From Avoscillospira sp045579045 (lineage in GTDB: Bacteria; Bacillota; Clostridia; Oscillospirales; Oscillospiraceae), in the NCBI GenBank assembly GCA_045579045.1, contig JAZNLL010000010.1, positions 1 to 9,230 of the forward strand: DNA of 9,230 bases. Reading direction: 5' to 3'. The position numbers were made by a program, and so were the translations under genes. Under the pieces are notes generated by a model. That model worked only from the letters and a program-made list of their open reading frames with translations, did no database searches and had not been told where the DNA came from. This document shows positions 6,913 through 9,230 of this stretch, in pieces. Each line of letters begins with the position of its first letter. Within the stretch, counting starts at the first letter, position 1.

Positions 6913-7871
6913 AAGTCCGTCCCGTTTTGGAAATGGATTCTCTGGAAATGCGTGCCAGATACAACAACGCACTGTGCCGTGCCGCCGCAGAGAACGAAAA
7001 GATCGTTGCCGTCAACTGTGACCTGTGCAGTTCCATGGGTCTGAAGCCCTTTGCCCAGGCCTATCCCGATCGAGCCATCAATGTGGGTATTCAGGAGGCC
7101 AACGGCTGCAGTATGGCCGGCGGCATGTCTGTTGCCGGATTGATTCCCTATTTCAACACATTCTCCGTCTTTGCCACCCGACGGGTCTATGACCAGATCT
7201 TCATGTGCGCAGCTTATCCCAAGCTCAATGTGAAGATCATCGGCGGTGATGCCGGTGTTTCCGCCACCAGCAACGGCGGCACTCATATGCCCTTTGAGGA
7301 CATGGGTATCATGCGTATCATGCCCGGTGTGACGGTTCTGGAGCCCTCCGACGGTGTCATGCTGGAGGATCTTATCACCCAGTTGGCAGATATTTACGGC
7401 GTGCAGTATCTCCGGTTCACCCGGAAACCTACTGTGAAGATTTATGAAGAAGGTTCTCATTTTGAGATCGGTAAGGCCGTCACCGTCCGTGACGGCAAGG
7501 ACGCCACTATCATCACCTGCGGTATTCTGGTGGCAGAAGCAATCAAGGCAGCAGAATTGCTGCAAGCAGAAGGCATCCATGTCCGTGTGGTGGATATGTT
7601 CACCCTAAAGCCCATTGACGCAGAGTGTATTCTGAAGTGTGCTGCTGAGACCGGTGCCATCGTCACTGCCGAAAACCATCAGCTCAAGGGCGGTCTGGCG
7701 ACTGCCGTTTCCGAAGTTCTGGCAGAAAACGCCGTGGGCGTTGCCTTGGAAAAGGTTGGCATCCGGGATGAATTCGGTGAAGTGGGCGATCAGGATTATC
7801 TGATGGAGCGCTTCAAGCTCACCGCTCCCCACATTGCCGAGGCCGTTCGCAAAGCCGTTGCCGCCAAGTGA
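6906..7871 (+). CDS. Transketolase, C-terminal (pyrimidine-binding) subunit
   Basis: This is the partner of the preceding gene, 321 residues, with the pyrimidine-binding domain (about 10-175) and the C-terminal domain (about 195-315). The catalytic glutamate that activates the thiamine ring is Glu64 in NVGIQEANGCSMAGGM. PYFNTFSVFATRRVYDQI and GGTHMPFEDMGIMRIMPG are the usual pyrimidine-domain blocks. The C-terminal domain shows VRVVDMFTLKPID and IVTAENHQLKGGL. GGAGGTG at 6892-6898, inside the end of the N-terminal subunit gene, drives the ATG at 6906. The 7-nt overlap points to translational coupling and a 1:1 complex. The TGA stop is followed 15 nt later by the alcohol dehydrogenase gene. 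Deoxyxylulose-phosphate synthase is less likely, since that enzyme is a single chain of about 600 residues. Confidence 0.94.
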   Translation: MVKVRPVLEMDSLEMRARYNNALCRAAAENEKIVAVNCDLCSSMGLKPFAQAYPDRAINVGIQEANGCSMAGGMSVAGLIPYFNTFSVFATRRVYDQIFMCAAYPKLNVKIIGGDAGVSATSNGGTHMPFEDMGIMRIMPGVTVLEPSDGVMLEDLITQLADIYGVQYLRFTRKPTVKIYEEGSHFEIGKAVTVRDGKDATIITCGILVAEAIKAAELLQAEGIHVRVVDMFTLKPIDAECILKCAAETGAIVTAENHQLKGGLATAVSEVLAENAVGVALEKVGIRDEFGEVGDQDYLMERFKLTAPHIAEAVRKAVAAK

Positions 7872-7886
7872 GAAAGGAGAGCTACT

Positions 7887-9008
7887 ATGCCTGCAGGAAA
7901 AGCAAGTGAAGCCAGAGCCTTCGGCAGCCCCTCCCGCTATGTGCAGGGACCGGGAGAAGTGAACAATCTCCCCAAATTTGCGGCAGAATACGGCAAAACA
8001 GCCCTGGTAATCGTTGATACATTCCTTTTTGAAACCATCGGCAAGCAAATTACCGATATTTTTGCAAAGAGCGATGTAACCGCCTATACGGTGGAATTTA
8101 AGGGCAGATGCTGCCACAAAGCGTTGGAGGAAATGATCGATTATGCCCGCTCTTTGCCCAATCTCCCCGATACCTTCATCGGCATTGGCGGCGGACAGAC
8201 CTGTGACATCAACAAGGCTGTGGGTGCCCATTTCCGAAAAGCCTTTATCAATGTTCCCACTGCCCTCTCCTCTGATGCACCCACCTCTACTCACAGTATT
8301 CTGAACAACGACGGCGCATTGTTTGACCGCATCGTTCATTACAAAAACCCCGATTATGTGGTGGTGGATACGGAAATCACCGTCAAGGCCCCGGCATTCA
8401 TGCTGACTTCCGGCATCGGTGATGCCTTGGCTACCTACATTGAAGCAGAAGCCTCCTTTGCCAATAACAATGTCTGCAATGCCGGCGGCGGCACCTACCG
8501 CCCCACCCAACTGGGCATGGCCGTGGCAAAGCTGTCCTATGAGATCTTGATGGAAAAGGGTCGGGCAGCCATGGAAGCCCAAAGAACCGGATGCCGCACC
8601 GCCGATTATGAAGATGTGGCAGAAGCTGCCATTCTCCTTTCCGGACTGGGCTTTGAATGCACCGGTGTCTCTGTGGCTCACGGTCTGCAGGCAGGCTTCT
8701 ATGCCATGCCGGATGCAAAGCCTATGATGCACGGCACCGGTGTCGGCTACGGCGCCTTGGTGCAGCTGGTTCTGCAGAAGGATTCCCGTCTGCCGGAGGT
8801 ATTCCGTTTCTGTAAGGATGTGGGTGTTCCGGTCTGCACGGCAGATCTGGGGCTGATCCCGGAGAACCGGGACAGAAACATTGGTCTGCTGATCGACGAG
8901 GTCTTTGAGAACCGTTGGAACATTCACAATGTTCCTTTCAAGGTGACCCGTCAGATGCTTTGCGATGCCATTGATGGGCTGGATGCCTACGCAGAAACAC
9001 AGAAATAA
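7887..9008 (+). CDS. Glycerol dehydrogenase-like, metal-dependent alcohol dehydrogenase
   Basis: This 373-residue protein belongs to the GldA branch of the iron-containing alcohol dehydrogenase superfamily, whose members oxidise an alcohol next to a hydroxyl with NAD+ and usually use zinc. The N-terminal NAD domain has GIGGGQTCDINKA (GGGQT at residues 101-105). PTALSSDAPTST and YKNPDYVVVDTEI follow as in GldA. The metal ligands are visible as Asp179 (GIGDA), His265 (VAHGLQ) and His282 (MMHGTG). AAAGGAG at 7873-7879 supports the ATG at 7887. It is the last gene of the operon, which suggests it supplies a keto-substrate to the transketolase or reduces one of its products. The usual GGGKT reads GGGQT, and identity to true GldA seems partial, so glycerol is not assured as substrate. 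Confidence 0.88.
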   Translation: MPAGKASEARAFGSPSRYVQGPGEVNNLPKFAAEYGKTALVIVDTFLFETIGKQITDIFAKSDVTAYTVEFKGRCCHKALEEMIDYARSLPNLPDTFIGIGGGQTCDINKAVGAHFRKAFINVPTALSSDAPTSTHSILNNDGALFDRIVHYKNPDYVVVDTEITVKAPAFMLTSGIGDALATYIEAEASFANNNVCNAGGGTYRPTQLGMAVAKLSYEILMEKGRAAMEAQRTGCRTADYEDVAEAAILLSGLGFECTGVSVAHGLQAGFYAMPDAKPMMHGTGVGYGALVQLVLQKDSRLPEVFRFCKDVGVPVCTADLGLIPENRDRNIGLLIDEVFENRWNIHNVPFKVTRQMLCDAIDGLDAYAETQK

Positions 9009-9025
9009 GCAGAAAAACACCGCAT

Positions 9026-9207
9026 AAAGGACGTTGCTAAAAGGGATTTTACCAAGGCCCAATGAAATGTTTCCTGCGGAAACATGAAGTATCTTCTGCG
9101 AAGATATGAAATATTGCTTCGCAATGTGAAATATGCCTGCGGCATGTGATGGTGTCGCTATGCGACGATTAAATCAAAAGGACAAGTTTCGTTGAAACTT
9201 GTCCTTT
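9026..9207. repeat. Possible small mobile or interspersed element (MITE-like) enclosing the hairpin array
   Basis: AAAGGAC at 9026-9032 is matched by an inverted GTCCTTT at 9201-9207. These 7-bp ends bound about 180 nt that hold the hairpin array and the final hairpin and contain no gene. Terminal inverted repeats around a structured, non-coding block are the layout of a non-autonomous element. A 7-bp match can arise by chance, and no target-site duplication is obvious. Confidence 0.3.
9063..9169. repeat. Tandem array of five short hairpins
   Basis: Five units start with TGAA or TGAT at 9063, 9085, 9107, 9127 and 9147, so the period is 22, 22, 20 and 20 nt. Each folds into a hairpin with a 3-nt loop. 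The stems are 9067-9074/9078-9085 (8 bp), 9089-9096/9100-9107 (8 bp), 9111-9117/9121-9127 (7 bp), 9131-9137/9141-9147 (7 bp) and 9153-9158/9162-9167 (6 bp). A few pairs are G-U. Units differ mainly by paired changes that keep the stems, so structure rather than sequence is shared. The array lies 54 nt after the alcohol dehydrogenase stop. Its function is unknown; it resembles an interspersed palindromic repeat cluster. Confidence 0.8.
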
Positions 9208-9208
9208 T
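9176..9208 (+). terminator. Strong hairpin terminator after the hairpin array
   Basis: A perfect 15-bp inverted repeat, 9176-9190 against 9194-9208, surrounds a 3-nt GTT loop. The downstream arm ends in TTTT and runs into a pyrimidine-rich tail (CCTTAT). It fits a terminator for the preceding operon. The A-rich upstream arm would also give a U-tract on the minus strand. It may equally be one end of the repeat element. Confidence 0.7.
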
Positions 9209-9230
9209 CCTTATCATTTTCGAAGAAAAT

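Noticed and set aside
4486..6972. An 828-codon open frame on the minus strand, opposite the aldehyde dehydrogenase and transketolase genes
   Set aside because: It lies wholly antisense to well-recognised genes, has no family motif and reads as low-complexity Gly/His/Asp-rich protein. It arises from the codon bias of the sense genes.
4528..9008. Firm assignment of the operon to sulfoquinovose breakdown
   Set aside because: Only the split transketolase and aldehyde dehydrogenase fit. No isomerase, sulfoquinovosidase, sulfonate exporter or CoA ligase is in the window, so it is kept only as an analogy.
7605..9062. A 485-codon minus-strand open frame opposite the GldA-like gene
   Set aside because: It is antisense to a gene with intact metal-site motifs, and its translation matches no family I recognise.
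9062..9109. A 15-codon open frame (ATG to TGA) inside the hairpin array
   Set aside because: There is no ribosome binding site, the sequence is dictated by the palindromes, and it is too short to support as a gene.
9063..9169. CRISPR array
   Set aside because: The repeats are contiguous hairpins of 20-22 nt with no unique spacers between them, and no cas gene is present.

Overview
The window looks like chromosomal DNA from an anaerobic Firmicute of the Clostridia, most plausibly a gut member of the Oscillospirales/Ruminococcaceae type. This rests on strong GGAGG/AAAGGAG ribosome binding sites, tightly packed operons, a Bacillus/Clostridium-like PyrE and PyrD (type 1B), a PyrB/PyrI pair, and moderately GC-rich genes separated by AT-rich gaps. 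The taxonomic call is an inference; there is no rRNA or marker gene here to settle it.

Positions 1-3501 (+) are the 3' part of a de novo pyrimidine operon: pyrD (5' end cut off by the window), pyrF, pyrE, pyrB and pyrI. Gaps run from 17 nt to a 1-nt stop/start overlap. The genes cover the aspartate carbamoyltransferase step, dihydroorotate oxidation, and the last two steps to UMP. Dihydroorotase (pyrC), carbamoyl phosphate synthase and the electron-transfer subunit pyrK are not in the window. The operon ends in a perfect 17-bp hairpin at 3504-3541 that also serves as terminator for the converging gene on the other strand.

Positions 3540-9008 are a separate catabolic locus. An IclR-family regulator on the minus strand (3540-4325) diverges from a four-gene plus-strand operon. 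Those genes are a CoA-acylating aldehyde dehydrogenase of the methylmalonate-semialdehyde dehydrogenase type, the N- and C-terminal halves of a split transketolase, and a glycerol-dehydrogenase-like metal-dependent alcohol dehydrogenase. The 202-nt AT-rich gap carries a good sigma-A promoter for the operon, an extended -10 promoter for the regulator and candidate inverted-repeat operators. The set suggests a short route in which an alcohol is oxidised to a ketose, the transketolase moves a two-carbon unit off it, and the leftover aldehyde is oxidised to an acyl-CoA. The substrate is unknown. This gene combination is the most interesting metabolic feature of the window.

Positions 9009-9230 contain no gene. 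They hold a striking run of five short hairpins in tandem (9063-9169), each 20-22 nt, with stems that differ in sequence but keep pairing. A long perfect hairpin with a T-rich tail follows (9176-9208). The block may be an interspersed palindromic repeat or a small non-autonomous mobile element lying at the end of the operon.
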